From: Chrysomallon squamiferum | Lineage: Eukaryota > Mollusca > Gastropoda > Neomphalida > Peltospiridae | Assembly: GCA_012295275.1 (NCBI GenBank) | Contig: CM022672.1 | Location: 11,953,904 to 12,017,903 of the forward strand | Length of the DNA stretch: 64,000 nt | Direction of reading: 5' to 3' | Part shown: positions 22,130 through 33,414 of the stretch, piece after piece | Layout of the letters: the number at the start of each line of letters is the position of its first letter | Position numbering within the stretch: the stretch's first letter is position 1 | Program-made: the position numbers and the translations under genes | The notes under the pieces: generated by a model | Databases searched by the model: none | The model's input: only the letters and a program-made list of their open reading frames with translations | What the model was told of the DNA's origin: nothing

Positions 22130-23040
22130 TAACAATAACAACAATAACTAGTAAACCCAATGAATGATACTACTCAACAAAAAAACAACTGTTATTTATG
22201 TTTTTGCTATACTATCTCTGTTAGACTTAATAACACTGTTCCTTTCAAAGTCTGTCCATAGCAATCCTGCTAATCGAAACACAATATCTCATTGTACAGA
22301 TACAGCACATTTATTTTCTAATTATCTGTATTATTCTTAACTACATACAAATGTGAATGTACGTGTGTGATGCCATATATCATTCAGTTAATTTCATTAT
22401 TTAAATTAATAAAAGCAAAAACAAAAACAAAAAAATATATGTATATCTTGACATCTTACTTAATGTAGTACACTGCCCTATTCTTAATTTTTTTCTGTGA
22501 GCATTAAAGTGTCTGTGTTGTTTATTATTATTTTGATGCAACCTCTGGTAGAAGAACAATACAAGATTAATGTATCAGACGGTATTTATTAAAATGCCAA
22601 AAATAATGATGACATATTTCATAACTTTGGCTGAATTTATCAGTGCCAAAGAAGTGGGAGTGAATGTACAGTGTCATAATCATATAAGGAAAAACAGATT
22701 AGAAAAAAAAAATTCACCAAACTGAAAAGAAAAAGCAAATTAAAAAAGAAAAGAAAAATCCTAGTGCAATAGAAAACAAAAATAGAAAACAAAAAAGAAG
22801 AAAGAAAGAAAGAAAAAAAGAAGAGAAAAGAAATACAAGTTTAAAAAATATAAATTTAAGAAATAAAAAAAATGAACAGAGAATATAAGATTTTTAAGGA
22901 AAATTATTGTGTCTTAATAAGTTTAAAATTTTTAAAAGTAATTTTAAATGAAGATAAAATGTAGAATATGCACTTGACTCTGTATTATGTAAGATTAAGA
23001 ACTTACTACTTGATGTTTGTGAATAATGGTTGACTTAAAA
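21991..23040. other. AT-rich DNA with (AAT)n and AG-rich patches
   Basis: An (AAT)n run lies at about 22,089-22,126, followed by AAC repeats. A/G-rich text fills about 22,690-22,870. No gene or motif cluster. Confidence 0.7.
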
Positions 23041-23049
23041 TGTTCTTAG

Positions 23050-23540
23050 GAACTGTCTCAAATGTTCACTGACTTGTCAAACACTGCATTTAACAAATTT
23101 TCGCCGAATTTTTTACAAATTTCTGTAACATATTTCACATATTTACTAACCTTGCCAAAAGCTTCGCATATTTAGTAACTAAATTACTGACAAGCATCAG
23201 ATAGTTTAGTCAGCTGGGTGAAGTTATGCAAAATATTAAACTTTTATGACTTCCAATCATAAAATGAATTTTGTGAAACAAAAATATAACAAGTTTTAAT
23301 AAGAATTATAGTTACTTAAAACCTTGTCACAATTTTCACAGGTTTTCAATAAAACATATCACATTGTTCACATACTTTGTTTAATACATTACATTTCTCT
23401 CATATGTTTTTCAACATAACAATGTTCACATTTTTTTTTAAAATATTTCTTTAAGACTTGTCACAAATTTTCACATACTTTTGAAACTTGTCACAAATTT
23501 TCACATATTTACAAAACTCGTCAGAATCTTCACACACACA
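23050..23540. repeat. degenerate 30-bp tandem repeat
   Basis: ACTTGTCACAAATTTTCACA recurs, clearest at about 23,455-23,540 where two adjacent 30-base units are nearly identical. Weaker copies (CTTGTCA, TTTTCACAT, TTCACATAC) extend left to about 23,050. The array ends in a short CA/TA run. Confidence 0.65.
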
Positions 23541-23579
23541 TATATATATATGTATATGAACATTTCTCACATGCTGGAT

Positions 23580-23940
23580 ACAAGTCAGGATTTCGCAAAC
23601 AACTTCTCTTTACATCTGAACTGATTCTCTCATCCACCAAACACTCGAGTCTCACACGTTTCTGCTAATTGTACAGTTTTCTTGGTACACCACACCTCAC
23701 CCACTGCTTAGCTAACTGTCCCCTGTGCCTACTTCAACTGCCCAACAGCTTTTAAAGTAGCCTGGGAGTGCTAATTAGCCCCTCCTAGTTAACAATGTCC
23801 AGTGACAAATGCTTTTCTGATGACTGTCAAATGAATAGCTTGAATGCTGGTTAATATACGATTGGTCAGTCTGTGATGAATATTGTCTGCAGAGAGTTGT
23901 TTATGTGTAGCAATTCATCTTCATGAAGAAAAGGTATCAA
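23580..23940. promoter_or_regulatory. candidate non-coding regulatory island
   Basis: A compact, complex block. GTGCTAATTAGCCCC is a palindromic homeodomain-type core at about 23,768-23,782. TTCTGCTAATTGTAC, CACACCTCACCC, GATGACTGTCAAATG and CGATTGGTCAG (a CCAAT word on the minus strand) lie nearby. No open frame of note. Confidence 0.45.
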
Positions 23941-24374
23941 AGACATGGATATAATTATGTAATTGCTGTTTTTTTGTGGGGGTTTTTAAGTCATAAATAA
24001 TTTTGGAAAATGTGTCAGGTGATTAAATGAATTGTCTTTAATGTTGTTGTTGTGTGTTAAATAATTTGGGATTAAAAGTGTAATAATTTTTAAAATATTA
24101 CATCAAAAATAAAACATATTATTATTATTACTAACAACACACACACACTCATATATATATATTTAATTATAAAAATAAACAGAAAACTATGCATGTCTTT
24201 TGACTTTTTTATAATTTTTTCTGTGTTGTTTCTATGGGTCAGTGTGTTTTGTGTAAATATAATTTCTATTACTACCAAACTTAGATTGAATAGTCTGATA
24301 TAGTTTGGCTCAGCCTCAGTGAATTTGGTAATTCTTACCTCCACTGGATAATGCTAATGTCTTAACCTCTCTCT

Positions 24375-24446
<72 letters not shown>

Positions 24447-25010
24447 TGTGAGTTAAATAAAATTAAGTTAGATGAATGTAAACTCTATGTTTTTCTTTTA
24501 AAAATACTCTGTTTTTCTAATGTCATATTAACATACCTGACACTTCAAAAATATCAAACACTTTAAAACCTTCATAAGCATAAGATTTCTTCAAGAGGAA
24601 GTCAAACAAACTTTATTTAATGTCTGATCCTGTTTAAGCAGCCACATTCTTCAGCCTTTCACAGCAGAGTGTCTCTCTCATATTTATAGACACACACCAG
24701 TAGAGATTTGTGCATTCTGTAAATACTGATACAAAATTACCTGGTAACAATATGCTCTTTAAACCACCAGGCGAAAGCTTTACTCTGGTATAACCCTCAT
24801 ATCTACACTTCCAATAATGAAGACAATGACATCAAAGATAGTAACTGAGCTGCAATCAGTGAAGCTATGATGCCATTTAAATGGCAGTTGTGGACCTATT
24901 TGACAGACTGCAGCATTAATATCAACAATAACATTGTAGACCATAATACTGTGTATTTGTTTCATACTATAGCTGCAATCCATTTTTATTATTTTTATTT
25001 TTACTTTTTT
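23941..25010. repeat. AT-rich DNA with a 67-base (GT)n
   Basis: The (GT)n spans about 24,379-24,445, preceded by CTCTCTCT. The rest is AT-rich, with a slightly more complex stretch at about 24,640-24,970 that shows no distinct motif cluster. Confidence 0.85.
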
Positions 25011-25014
25011 TTTA

Positions 25015-25325
25015 ATTATCAGTTATAAGGATTATAACTTCACTCAGCAACTTCAGAACATTTACCAATAAAGTTTTTATCATCATACTTCAAAATAATT
25101 AATTGTGAGGGTTATTCAGCAACTTCAAGGCATATACCAATAAAGATTTTAGTATCATGCTTTGTAAGCAACTCAATTTTTTGTCCTCAAAATGATTAAC
25201 AATGAGGTTATCCTTTCACACAGTGATCTCCAGTACAGCTTTCTGCATTTTCTGTGGATATAACTGATTTTTTTTCAAAACTGTCAGTTATGACAATTTC
25301 AGACGACATACCAGTCAAGATCATA
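25015..25325. repeat. degenerate tandem repeat, about 72-bp unit
   Basis: CAGCAACTTCAGAACATTTACC at 25,045 is matched by CAGCAACTTCAAGGCATATACC at 25,117, and AATAAAGTTTTTATCATCAT follows in both forms. A third, much weaker copy ends near GACATACCAGTCAAGATCAT at about 25,300. Confidence 0.65.
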
Positions 25326-25610
25326 TGCATGCCTCAAACATAAACACAACAAACCCGGTGACACTCAGCTCTTTAAAAATACAGGTGGAATGTTCTCCTG
25401 ACAGGTGTCTAAGACTGTGCAGTACTAAGTTGCTAAATAAACAGGTGAACGACAGGGAACATGGAAGTTTATTGAGAAACAACAACATTCTTTTTCAATA
25501 TCCTTTTCTGGCCGATACCTTCTTTACAGGAATATAACAAAAAATGTGCATGTTAATTCTGGTTAGTCAGTGAGACAAAGAATGAATGTGTATAAAGAAA
25601 CTGTAATGGC
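25326..25610. other. unique DNA
   Basis: A 70-codon frame at 25,325-25,537 crosses it without a recognisable domain. No repeats. Nothing else to support. Confidence 0.5.
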
Positions 25611-25616
25611 CACTTT

Positions 25617-25679
25617 AAAAAAAAAAAAAAAATAATAATAATAATAATAAAACAATTAAAATCCATCTGTCAAGAGATG

Positions 25680-25727
<48 letters not shown>

Positions 25728-25895
25728 AGAAAAGAGGGAGATAGAGTGAGGGCAGAAGAAAGATGGGTGTGATAAAGAGTGAAAGAGAAAAAGAGGGAGG
25801 AGAATGAACTAGAAAGAAAACACGACACAGACACACACACATACTCACACACACACACTCACACACACAATATACACAGACAGACACAAACACAC
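25617..25895. repeat. compound microsatellite block
   Basis: A run then (AAT)n at about 25,617-25,650, (GA)n at about 25,683-25,720 followed by a G run at 25,721-25,727, a purine-rich stretch to about 25,805, and degenerate (CA)n at about 25,825-25,895. Frames through it on the minus strand are S/L and C/V repeat translations. Confidence 0.92.
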
Positions 25896-25899
25896 AAAA

Positions 25900-26479
25900 A
25901 TCTCATATATATGTTACTTCATTACACATATTAATCAATAAACCATCGAAGATGTTATCACCTGTGTAATAACTTTCAATCAAATTTCTCATTACTTCCA
26001 ACTATTCATTACAGAGAAACAGAAATCTTGCTTCATGTATTACAGTGCTAAAATTTTATAAGTTGCTCATAAATCAAAACTTATGATAATATGAACATCC
26101 ATTAAATGAAATCTAGTTTTACTGGCAGTTTTAGTTAATATCAACTTCATGTTAAAGAAAAATTATCATCTTATAAAGATAACAAGGGTAAATATAGATA
26201 ATAATACATGAGCATTAATGTCATATACAGATATAAATATAACACATCTGTATGTTTCTTTAAAAGCTTTTGAAAAAAATGGGAAACATTCCAAAGACAA
26301 ATTTTTTAAATAATAAATGGATTAATTTAAATTTGCTGGGAGAAAACAAAATATGTAAAAATTCCAAAGATAAAAATTTAAAAAAATGAACTTTAGTTTG
26401 GTAATGAAAAAAAAAACGTTACTTCCAAAGAAAAGTTTATAAAATAAATATACAAGCAAATTTTTGTATATTAAAAAAA

Positions 26480-26516
<37 letters not shown>

Positions 26517-26685
26517 GAATAATATTTTTCATTTATAATATACTTATGTTTAAATATGAAGATCTAATATAACCAAGAAATAAATCTTATAAAACAATAA
26601 CAACAACAACTAGATAAAAATGAAAAAAAACCTCTACTATGTTGATGAGCAAAAAACAAACCCAGTGAAGAATTAAAAAAAAAAA
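25900..26685. other. AT-rich DNA
   Basis: Contains (AAT)n at about 26,487-26,512 and scattered A runs. No gene or complex island. Confidence 0.7.
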
Positions 26686-26689
26686 ATCA

Positions 26690-27060
26690 TTTCCCTACCC
26701 AGCAGGGGACAGTAGGGGAGGGGATCCTGTTGGACAGTGTGTTTTTCTTGATGTCTTTCAGCTGTCTGTGAGTTCTGTACACAACATTTCATTAACATTT
26801 TCCTTTTTTTTTTTTTTTTTTGCCCCCTCCCTCTCTGTATGATACAACTAAGAGTGCTCTAATTAGCATGGGATCCCCCTGAGAACTGGATCAGAAAGAA
26901 AAACAAAGTATATTTACAAACGTTGAATTCTCTCAAATGTGTCAGTCTTCTTGTGAAAAGGTCACAAAAACATGGTGTATAGCTTTCTGTGATTTCAGCA
27001 GGTTTGTAATTAGCAATGTCAAGATGTTTGGTTCTACATAAAAGCAACCTTTGTTTTTGT
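26690..27060. promoter_or_regulatory. weak candidate regulatory island, split by poly-T
   Basis: A G-rich segment at about 26,695-26,735 and GTGCTCTAATTAGCATGGGATCC at about 26,853-26,875 (a CTAATTAG palindrome) are separated by a T run at about 26,803-26,821. No frame of note. Confidence 0.3.
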
Positions 27061-27540
27061 TTTGCGATTTTTTCTTCTATTTCTTATTAAAAAAAAAAAA
27101 ATGAAATTCAATATATCCATCCATGAAAACCCTGAATCTATATGTGACATTTAAAATTTTTAAATTAAAAAAAAAAAAAAAAATATTATTCATGTTAATT
27201 AATTATTGAGATACATAGATGCTTGTAATTTCAGTATGTTGATATGTTGAAAATAAATTAAATTTAGAAAATTAGATTTCTTATTATGCACTGGATTCAT
27301 GACACAAGAATGAATTATTTCTGTAAAGATCAGTTTTAAAAAAATATATAAATCAAGTAATATAATTTTTTTTTTAAATTAAAAATTAAGCTATTAACTT
27401 CTTATTTAAAATGGATCAAAAACAGTAAATAAGATAAACAAAAAGAATTTCAAAAAATTAAAGGTAAAAAGTTGGAAGTTTCTAACAAAGAATTTTTTTT
27501 ATTTAGTGTATTTTTTTAAAAATATGAAGACATATACACA
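27061..27540. other. A/T-rich low-complexity DNA
   Basis: Poly-A at about 27,090-27,102 and 27,168-27,183. Nothing else. Confidence 0.7.
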
Positions 27541-27765
27541 TATGAACAATATTGGGCATTCATTTTCTAACAGTTTACCATTTTAATGCATAATTTCCAG
27601 GCAAGTATCCTAGTAGAAGTAAAAAAACACTGAAGTAAAATGTAATAACAAGAACAATACTGGGCATTCATTACCATTTTAATATATAATTTTCTAGTCA
27701 AGTATCAGGGTAGAAGTAAAAACACTGATATAAACTACAACAACAAGGGCATTCATTATCTGCTG
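27541..27765. repeat. tandem repeat, about 108-bp unit, 2.3 copies
   Basis: GAACAATATTGGGCATTCATT at 27,544 and GAACAATACTGGGCATTCATT at 27,652 begin two copies. Each continues with CCATTTTAAT, CAAGTATC, GTAGAAGTAAAAA and ACACTGA. A partial third (GGGCATTCATT) starts at 27,747. Confidence 0.85.
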
Positions 27766-28215
27766 GTGAAAGTAAACTCAGTGGCTGACAGATCACCATG
27801 TTAACAAACAGAGAAATGTGACCACCAGTGGCTTACAGCAACACACTAATGTCCTGATCTGTCCAATCTCTGCAGGATCAACCCTGCCCTCTTACTTCCC
27901 CACTGATAGCACAATAACATCAGCCATTTCCACCAACTCTTGACCACTGGTCATGCTGGCCAGTCAGTGACTGATTGGCAGTGTCTGCCAGCATCCAGTG
28001 CTACCTGCAAGCTCACAGATAGCAGCTGAATCAATAGTCATTCACTGACATGTGCAGGATTGCCTCTGACAGAGTATCTGACCGGATCGGGAGAAAAGTG
28101 ACATCCTGGTCTTTACACTAGATTAACGCAAGTGATGTATTGATGTGTTCCTGCAATATCTGATGTCTGACTAAGCTTCTGCTCAAACAAGATTAGATGA
28201 AGAAGATAAAAAACA
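27766..28215. promoter_or_regulatory. candidate non-coding regulatory island
   Basis: One of the most GC-rich stretches of the window. It includes TTGACCACTGGTCA (palindromic), GTGACTGATTGGCAG, GAATCAATAGTCATTCACTGAC and CTAGATTAACGC. A short inverted repeat ATGCTGGC/GCCAGCAT at 27,953-27,960 and 27,987-27,994 could form a hairpin. No coding frame persists. Confidence 0.42.
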
Positions 28216-28855
28216 TTGCTGTATTGCTGTGAAGCAGTATCAAACTAGTGTCGCTAAAAATGTTTATAAACATGAAAACATGAAAGAATACATATCTGCT
28301 ATTATGTACTCCCACTAAAGTGAATATTTATGAATAGAAACAAATTAGAATCATATATATGTTTGTATGTGTAGGCATGTAGGAAGGTATATATGTAAGT
28401 AGGTTTACATGTATGTGTGTATAAGTGTGTGTGTGTGTGTGTGTATATAATGCATGTATGTATGTATGTATGTATGTATGTATGTATGTATGTATGTATG
28501 TATGTATGTATGTATGCTTGTGTTGGTTTGTTAGGTGTGCAAGTATGAATGTCTATTTATATGTTTGTATTGATCTGTATAAAAATTAACTCTCATGCAC
28601 ACATATTAATACAATACAACATTTTAAAAGCATATTTTTCAGATGTATTCCTCAGCATTGGTAATAAGATATTTATCAGGAACAGAATGTTAAACTGTTG
28701 TGAGGGTAATAATGAGAAATAGTAGAAAACAAATATTATAAAGTACAAAACATACTTGTATTAACAATATAAATGAACAAATAAAAAATGTTTAATCATA
28801 CTGTTAAAATGATTGTTACTGTAGATTCTTTTATAAATAAAGAAAAACATCCCTT
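28216..28855. repeat. microsatellite cluster with (ATGT)n
   Basis: GTATGT-rich text starts near 28,360. (GT)n lies at about 28,424-28,443 and a pure tetranucleotide (TATG)n of about 62 bases at about 28,454-28,515. AT-rich unique DNA surrounds it. Confidence 0.9.
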
Positions 28856-29010
28856 GTTGCTACATCACCAGCAGCAAGAGATCCTTTCAGGAATAGGCAG
28901 CTTTCCCCTGTGGAAACAAATATATCTGATAAACTAGGCATTGGGAATCTGGGAAAAATGGGAAAAACCAAAGTTCCCTTAAGAACGATTGATTCTGTGT
29001 CACTTTACTC
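28856..29010. promoter_or_regulatory. weak candidate regulatory island
   Basis: A short complex block with CAGCAGCAAGAGATCC, a GGGAA/TGGGAAAAA series and GAACGATTGATTCTG. There is no frame. The call is based on composition only. Confidence 0.25.
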
Positions 29011-29119
29011 CTTTACCTTGACAGATTCAAAAATTCTTACATGCACAATTTAAAAAAAAAACAATTACCCAATGATATCTAATTTTAAAAATAAGAAAAA
29101 AAGAAAAGAAAAAAGAATG

Positions 29120-29500
29120 ACTTAAAGAGAAGTAGCTGACCTCCAGGTTATCAAGCCTATTAAAACCAACACCTGATAGCTATCTCATTTTGTGTTCTAT
29201 CAATTTCCAGCGAATTAAATCTCTACCAAATGCTTTTCAAATCCCTCAAGTATATCGGATGTGTGAAACCTGTAGGTATGGGCAGCTATCTCAACATCTC
29301 CCGCATTTTAAATCACCTCAAGATAACTGAAGAGGGCAGCACCCAAGAAGCTATGCCACACGTTGGGGTCAGGTTTCGATAATGTCTCCCACCCCTTTGA
29401 TATTGTTATTTAAAAAGAAATTCTGAGTGGGGTGTATGGTGGTCGAAAAAGGCGACAATAAACAAAACAATCTTCCGTACCTGATTCAGGTTCATGTTTT
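29120..29500. promoter_or_regulatory. candidate non-coding regulatory island
   Basis: A long complex block with CpGs and no frame. It contains GGTTATCAAGCC (GATA-like), AACACCTGATAGC, GCGAATTAAATC, TATATCGGATGTG and GGCGACAATAAAC. It is flanked by A-rich runs at about 29,090-29,118 and AT-rich text after about 29,560. Confidence 0.42.
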
Positions 29501-30075
29501 AAAAGTGTGTGATACTCTTTAATCACAGAAATATTTGCTTTCAAGTGCAACCTGATTCAAGAGTAATCTTTTGAGATATTTTTAGAGAAATTGAAATTTT
29601 TCTCTTTTCTACCAAAAAAAAAAAAAAAAGAAGAAGAAGAACAAAATAAAGAATGCTTAAATGCAGGTGTTGGTTTTAATTTTAGATTATTTAAAATTTA
29701 GTTATTTATTGAATATATTTTTATATTATTAATTAAATGTCTTTCAATTCATTCATTTTGTCTTAAAAAACAAACAAAAAAAAGAATTTAATATTTAATG
29801 TCTTATATTTTTCATTTTACAAATACTGTTTGAACTAAGAATTTATAAAAACCAGAAGATAAAACAGAATAAAATAATAATATTAATGAATGAATATATC
29901 TTAAATATTACATTATTAAATAAATAAATAAATAAACTGTTTAACTGATGTCGACACATCTTGCTAATTCTTTCTAATCTGGCAACAAGAGAAATTTTCA
30001 TAAATCTTCTCAAAGATAAGACAACACATACCGTGGCCTTTTGGTAAACCATTCATTGAGTACTGGCTGTAACAG
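29501..30075. other. AT-rich DNA
   Basis: A run then AAG repeats at about 29,613-29,642. (AAAT)n at about 29,918-29,936. No other feature. Confidence 0.65.
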
Positions 30076-30079
30076 ATTA

Positions 30080-30165
30080 AAAAAAAACCCATAAAATTGT
30101 AAGTACTTTGAATATTCCTTAAACAGGACACAAGCATTCTAACCACTAAGCCAAAGCCAGCATTA
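30080..30165 (-). mobile_element. tRNA-derived SINE head, minus strand
   Basis: The minus strand reads TGGCTTAGTGGTTAGAATG (complement of about 30,134-30,152), an excellent Pol III A box. About 38 bases on, AGGAATATTCAAAG occupies the B-box place but is decayed. There is no complete tRNA fold. The A box is among the best in the window. Confidence 0.5.
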
Positions 30166-30560
30166 CTGTTAAGTGAAAAAAGGCCAACTAAAACTTGCTT
30201 CACTATTTTTTTTTTTTTTTTCTTCACTAAATCTGTTAATTCTCCACTGACCAGGTTTGAACTTTTGGGAGATAGAAACATGAAAGCAAATCAAAAACAT
30301 GAACAGTCAAGTGGGAAGATTTAGACTTTCCTCAATTAATTTTGATCTATATGAAGTAGACTTAACCAGACTTAACACCTGCATTTCCTTTTTCTGTCAA
30401 ACTAAATAAATAAACAAATAAATAAATAAATAACATACACATGTATATACACACATACGCACAAACACTTTTGTATATTTAACAAGTATATTTCAAATCA
30501 ATGACAATGCATAAACCAATACTACTACTACTACTACTAATACTAATAATAATGATGATG

Positions 30561-30594
<34 letters not shown>

Positions 30595-30670
30595 TAATAA
30601 TAATAATAATGATAAAAACAGTTATATATATAAAGTTAACAAATCTCATTGTTTTTTTTTACTCTTTGCG
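30166..30670. repeat. AT-rich DNA with (AAT)n microsatellite
   Basis: T run at about 30,206-30,222. (AAAT/AAAC) text at about 30,403-30,432. CTA then GAT then AAT trinucleotides at about 30,522-30,610. AGGTTTGAACTTTTGGG near 30,254 is a minus-strand B-box-like word without a partner A box at the right spacing. Confidence 0.75.
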
Positions 30671-30674
30671 AAAA

Positions 30675-30790
30675 CAGCATTTGCAACCCCAGTAACCTGT
30701 CAATCACTTTATCAGGGTCAAAGGTCAAGGATTAATAAACAGATGTTGTGTATCTGGTAAACTGCTGGTACAGGATGCCATTGAAATTAA
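30675..30790. promoter_or_regulatory. candidate regulatory site cluster with DR1 element
   Basis: GGGTCAAAGGTCA at 30,715-30,727 is a nuclear-receptor DR1: two RGGTCA half-sites separated by one base. It lies beside CCTGTCAATCACTTTATCA (PBX/MEIS- and GATA-like words) and GGATTAATAAACAG (OTX- and forkhead-like words). This density within about 60 bases is unusual for this AT-rich window. HNF4/RXR/COUP-type binding is the family expectation; occupancy is unknown. Confidence 0.42.
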
Positions 30791-31077
30791 CATCAAACAA
30801 ATCAAAAGTTTTGTTTTTTTTGTTTCAGCTTCTCTTTAACAATGTTATGCACACATAATCACTAGTTATTTTTCCCTAGCAGTTGTGACCCAGTAGGCAC
30901 AAAACCATGGACACAATTCTGTGATTTGAAAGTTTGAAATAATTTTTTTTTTTTAAAACAGTTGGAAAAACAAAATGTTCCACTGTTTCTGTTTAACATA
31001 CAATAATTTTATGTACTTACAAAGCAAGACTGATTAAGTTGTGAAATAAAAACAGGACGAATATATGTGCACACATG

Positions 31078-31109
<32 letters not shown>

Positions 31110-31465
31110 AATCGAAATGAAGAAACATCTTTTTAAATTATCTTTTTCAATACACATTTGAAAAATATTTAATAATTTACCGTGTCCAGATAAAAATTTC
31201 TAATTTTAATTAATAATTATAAGGATTAAAAAAATGTTAGGTTTTGTTTTTCTTAGAATAGTAAAAGAAATAAATTTATAAAGAAATAATTACTAAAAGT
31301 AACAGCGAAACAAATTATATGAGAAAACATTTTTCAGATTGATTAGAAAACCAAACAGAATTCAAATGATAATTTCAAAATTGTAAAAAGATTTTGAAAA
31401 AAAAAAAAAAAAATCCATCTTGTTGATGTAAAAATGAAAATTGCATTTTGTCCACAAAGTAAGAT
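30791..31465. other. AT-rich DNA with short (AC)n
   Basis: (AC)n at about 31,074-31,105; A run at about 31,398-31,413. Otherwise AT-rich. Confidence 0.7.
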
Positions 31466-31469
31466 TCAG

Positions 31470-31880
31470 TAATCTCATTCTTTATCTCTCTTTTCCTCTC
31501 TCTTGTGTATCTTTCACTCTTTCTCATTCCTTTTTTCTTCCTTTCATTTCCTTTTTTCTTCTATCTCATTCATTTTTCTTCCTGTAAATCACTTTTTTCT
31601 CTTCCATTCACTATTCTTTTGTTTTTCTCTAATTCTCTCAGCTTTTTTCTTGTCTCCATCTGTCTTTATCTCATTATCTTTCTTCTTCCATTCAATTTCT
31701 CTCTTTTTCATGTTTAATTTTTTACAGTCTTTCTCTCTCTTCATATGTAACTCTCTCTTGTTCTCTATCTCTCATTCTTTATTCTTTCTCTCTCTCTTTT
31801 TCTCACTTTACTGTTCTCCATCTCTCTCTCTCTCTATCTCTCTCTCTTTCTTTCTATCACTCTCTCTCAATCTTTAACAG
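31470..31880. repeat. degenerate polypyrimidine tract, about 400 bp
   Basis: The plus strand is overwhelmingly C and T (TCTCTCT, TTTCTT, CATTC mixtures) for about 400 bases, with purines only as scattered single bases. Two overlapping frames here encode F/S/L only and are translations of the tract, not genes. It mirrors the polypurine tract at 17.6-18.2 kb in the opposite sense. Confidence 0.88.
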
Positions 31881-32065
31881 GTGGCAAAGCACTTTCAGGT
31901 GACATATTAATTTCAGGTTCATTTAGTAGAACTAATTAGTGGGAATTGTTCAGGTTAGCCAAGCATGCATAAGGAACATCAGCTCAGAAGTGTAACCAAT
32001 CACAATCTCATTAGAGGCTGACCAGGAAAAGATGTTCTTTGAAGACGATTTCTTTGTTCTGTCTT
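31881..32065. promoter_or_regulatory. candidate non-coding regulatory island
   Basis: A complex block immediately right of the pyrimidine tract. It has AGAACTAATTAGTGGG (palindromic ACTAATTAGT core), ACATATTAATTTC, GTAACCAATCACAATC and TCTCATTAGAGG. The cluster of homeodomain-type cores and a CCAAT word fits an enhancer-like element; no frame is present. Confidence 0.42.
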
Positions 32066-33090
32066 CTGAAAGGATTTTTCTTTTTTTTTCAAGGACTCAC
32101 CTGGAATAATGTTTTATGATCATGATTATGAATTTTGTGGTTCATATATAATCTTAGGGCAAGTAATTTTAAAATTCATTCTTTCATGTTCAAGAACTCT
32201 TCAATTTCTCCAAAAGATTCTTGAATTTTTTTTTTAAGTGAGTTTATAATTTTCAGTCAGAACAAAGGGTTGCAAAAATTATTCTGACTTGGCTAGTTCA
32301 TGCAAGAAATCTTTTTTGCTTCTTTTGTTATTTAATTTTGTTTAAATTTTGTTATTATTATTATTATTAATTTTTTTTTCTTTGTTTGATTCAAACAGAC
32401 TAGTTTCTCCAATAAGTTAAACAATTTCATGCATGTTTTTAAAATTTAGCAAGAGCAAATGTGTCCTGACCAAGAACTCTTTCTTGTTTGCAACATTAAG
32501 ATTAGAAGATTAATTAGAGAGACAAATGAAAGATAGTGACTAACATTTCTCTGGCATATTTTTAATTTTACATCAAGTTTACAGTTTCAGAACTGTATGG
32601 GTTATAAAAGCAGTTCTGTCTTGGTCATTTAATTTAGGAATTTAAGATATGTGCAGTGAAAGAGTTAATGGATAAAAAAAGAAAAAAAGTATTGTTTTTA
32701 TACATCTTATTAGAAACCAATACAAAATGGTTTAAAACCAAAGTATAAAAATCTATACCCACATACACAACAAACTCAACACCCACCTATATATGTATAT
32801 TATATATATATGTATGAATGTGTGTGTGTGTTCACATTACAAAGAAAAGACTATCTTTGTAAATATATAAAATTATTAGTTATAAGTTATTTTTTAGCTG
32901 AAACACACATGACACCAGAAACAGACTTACAGTGGAATGAAATACTGGATGAATCCTCAACCATTTTTTTCCAAGAACAAAAACAAACTATATGCAACAT
33001 TTTTCAAATAACAAAAACAACCTACATTCAGTAATGTATAAAAAAAAAAAAAAAAACAACAGTCTAATCAATGACTACTGGCAGTACAAC
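32066..33090. other. AT-rich DNA
   Basis: T runs near 32,080 and 32,227, (ATT)n at about 32,351-32,368, TA-rich text at about 32,787-32,812, and an A run at about 33,040-33,056. No gene. Confidence 0.7.
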
Positions 33091-33094
33091 AATA

Positions 33095-33400
33095 GCTACA
33101 AAAGAGTAACCCAGGGCTGGACTCTAATAAGTGTCAGAAACAGTGATTCCATTTTTCCTTCTTGTTCCAGGAATCAGAAAGTCTTGAGTGGCTGCCTGCC
33201 ACCTTGTTTCTTCTCCAGTGGCCCAGTGCTGCCTCTCTATATCACAGAACTAATGAAGCATCAGTGATGGCTTTCTCAGACTTGTTGCTGTGTTTACATG
33301 TTTTCTGGTAATATCTTAGCCATTTCAAACTCACTGCTAGCCATCTCTCACAGTGTCAGAACAGATGGGGTGATTTCTCAACAATATGGATGTGTTATTA
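33095..33400. promoter_or_regulatory. weak candidate regulatory island
   Basis: A moderately GC-rich block with CAGGGCTGGACTC, GGCTGCCTGCCACC and GAACTAATGAAGCATCAGTGA. A pyrimidine run ending in CAG near 33,170 looks like a splice acceptor, but the downstream frame shows no domain and no donor is apparent. I leave it as non-coding. Confidence 0.28.
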
Positions 33401-33414
33401 AACTGGCGAAAAAT

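Noticed and set aside
27953-27994. MicroRNA precursor hairpin
   Set aside because: Only 8 bp of perfect stem around a 26-base partly paired loop; too short for a typical precursor.
31503-31877. 124-codon hydrophobic frame resembling a multi-pass membrane protein
   Set aside because: It is the F/S/L translation of a degenerate CT tract; two frames of the same tract look alike.
33150-33270. Exon beginning after a pyrimidine run ending in CAG near 33,170
   Set aside because: The downstream frame has no recognisable domain, there is no visible donor or partner exon, and such acceptor-like words are frequent by chance in T-rich DNA.
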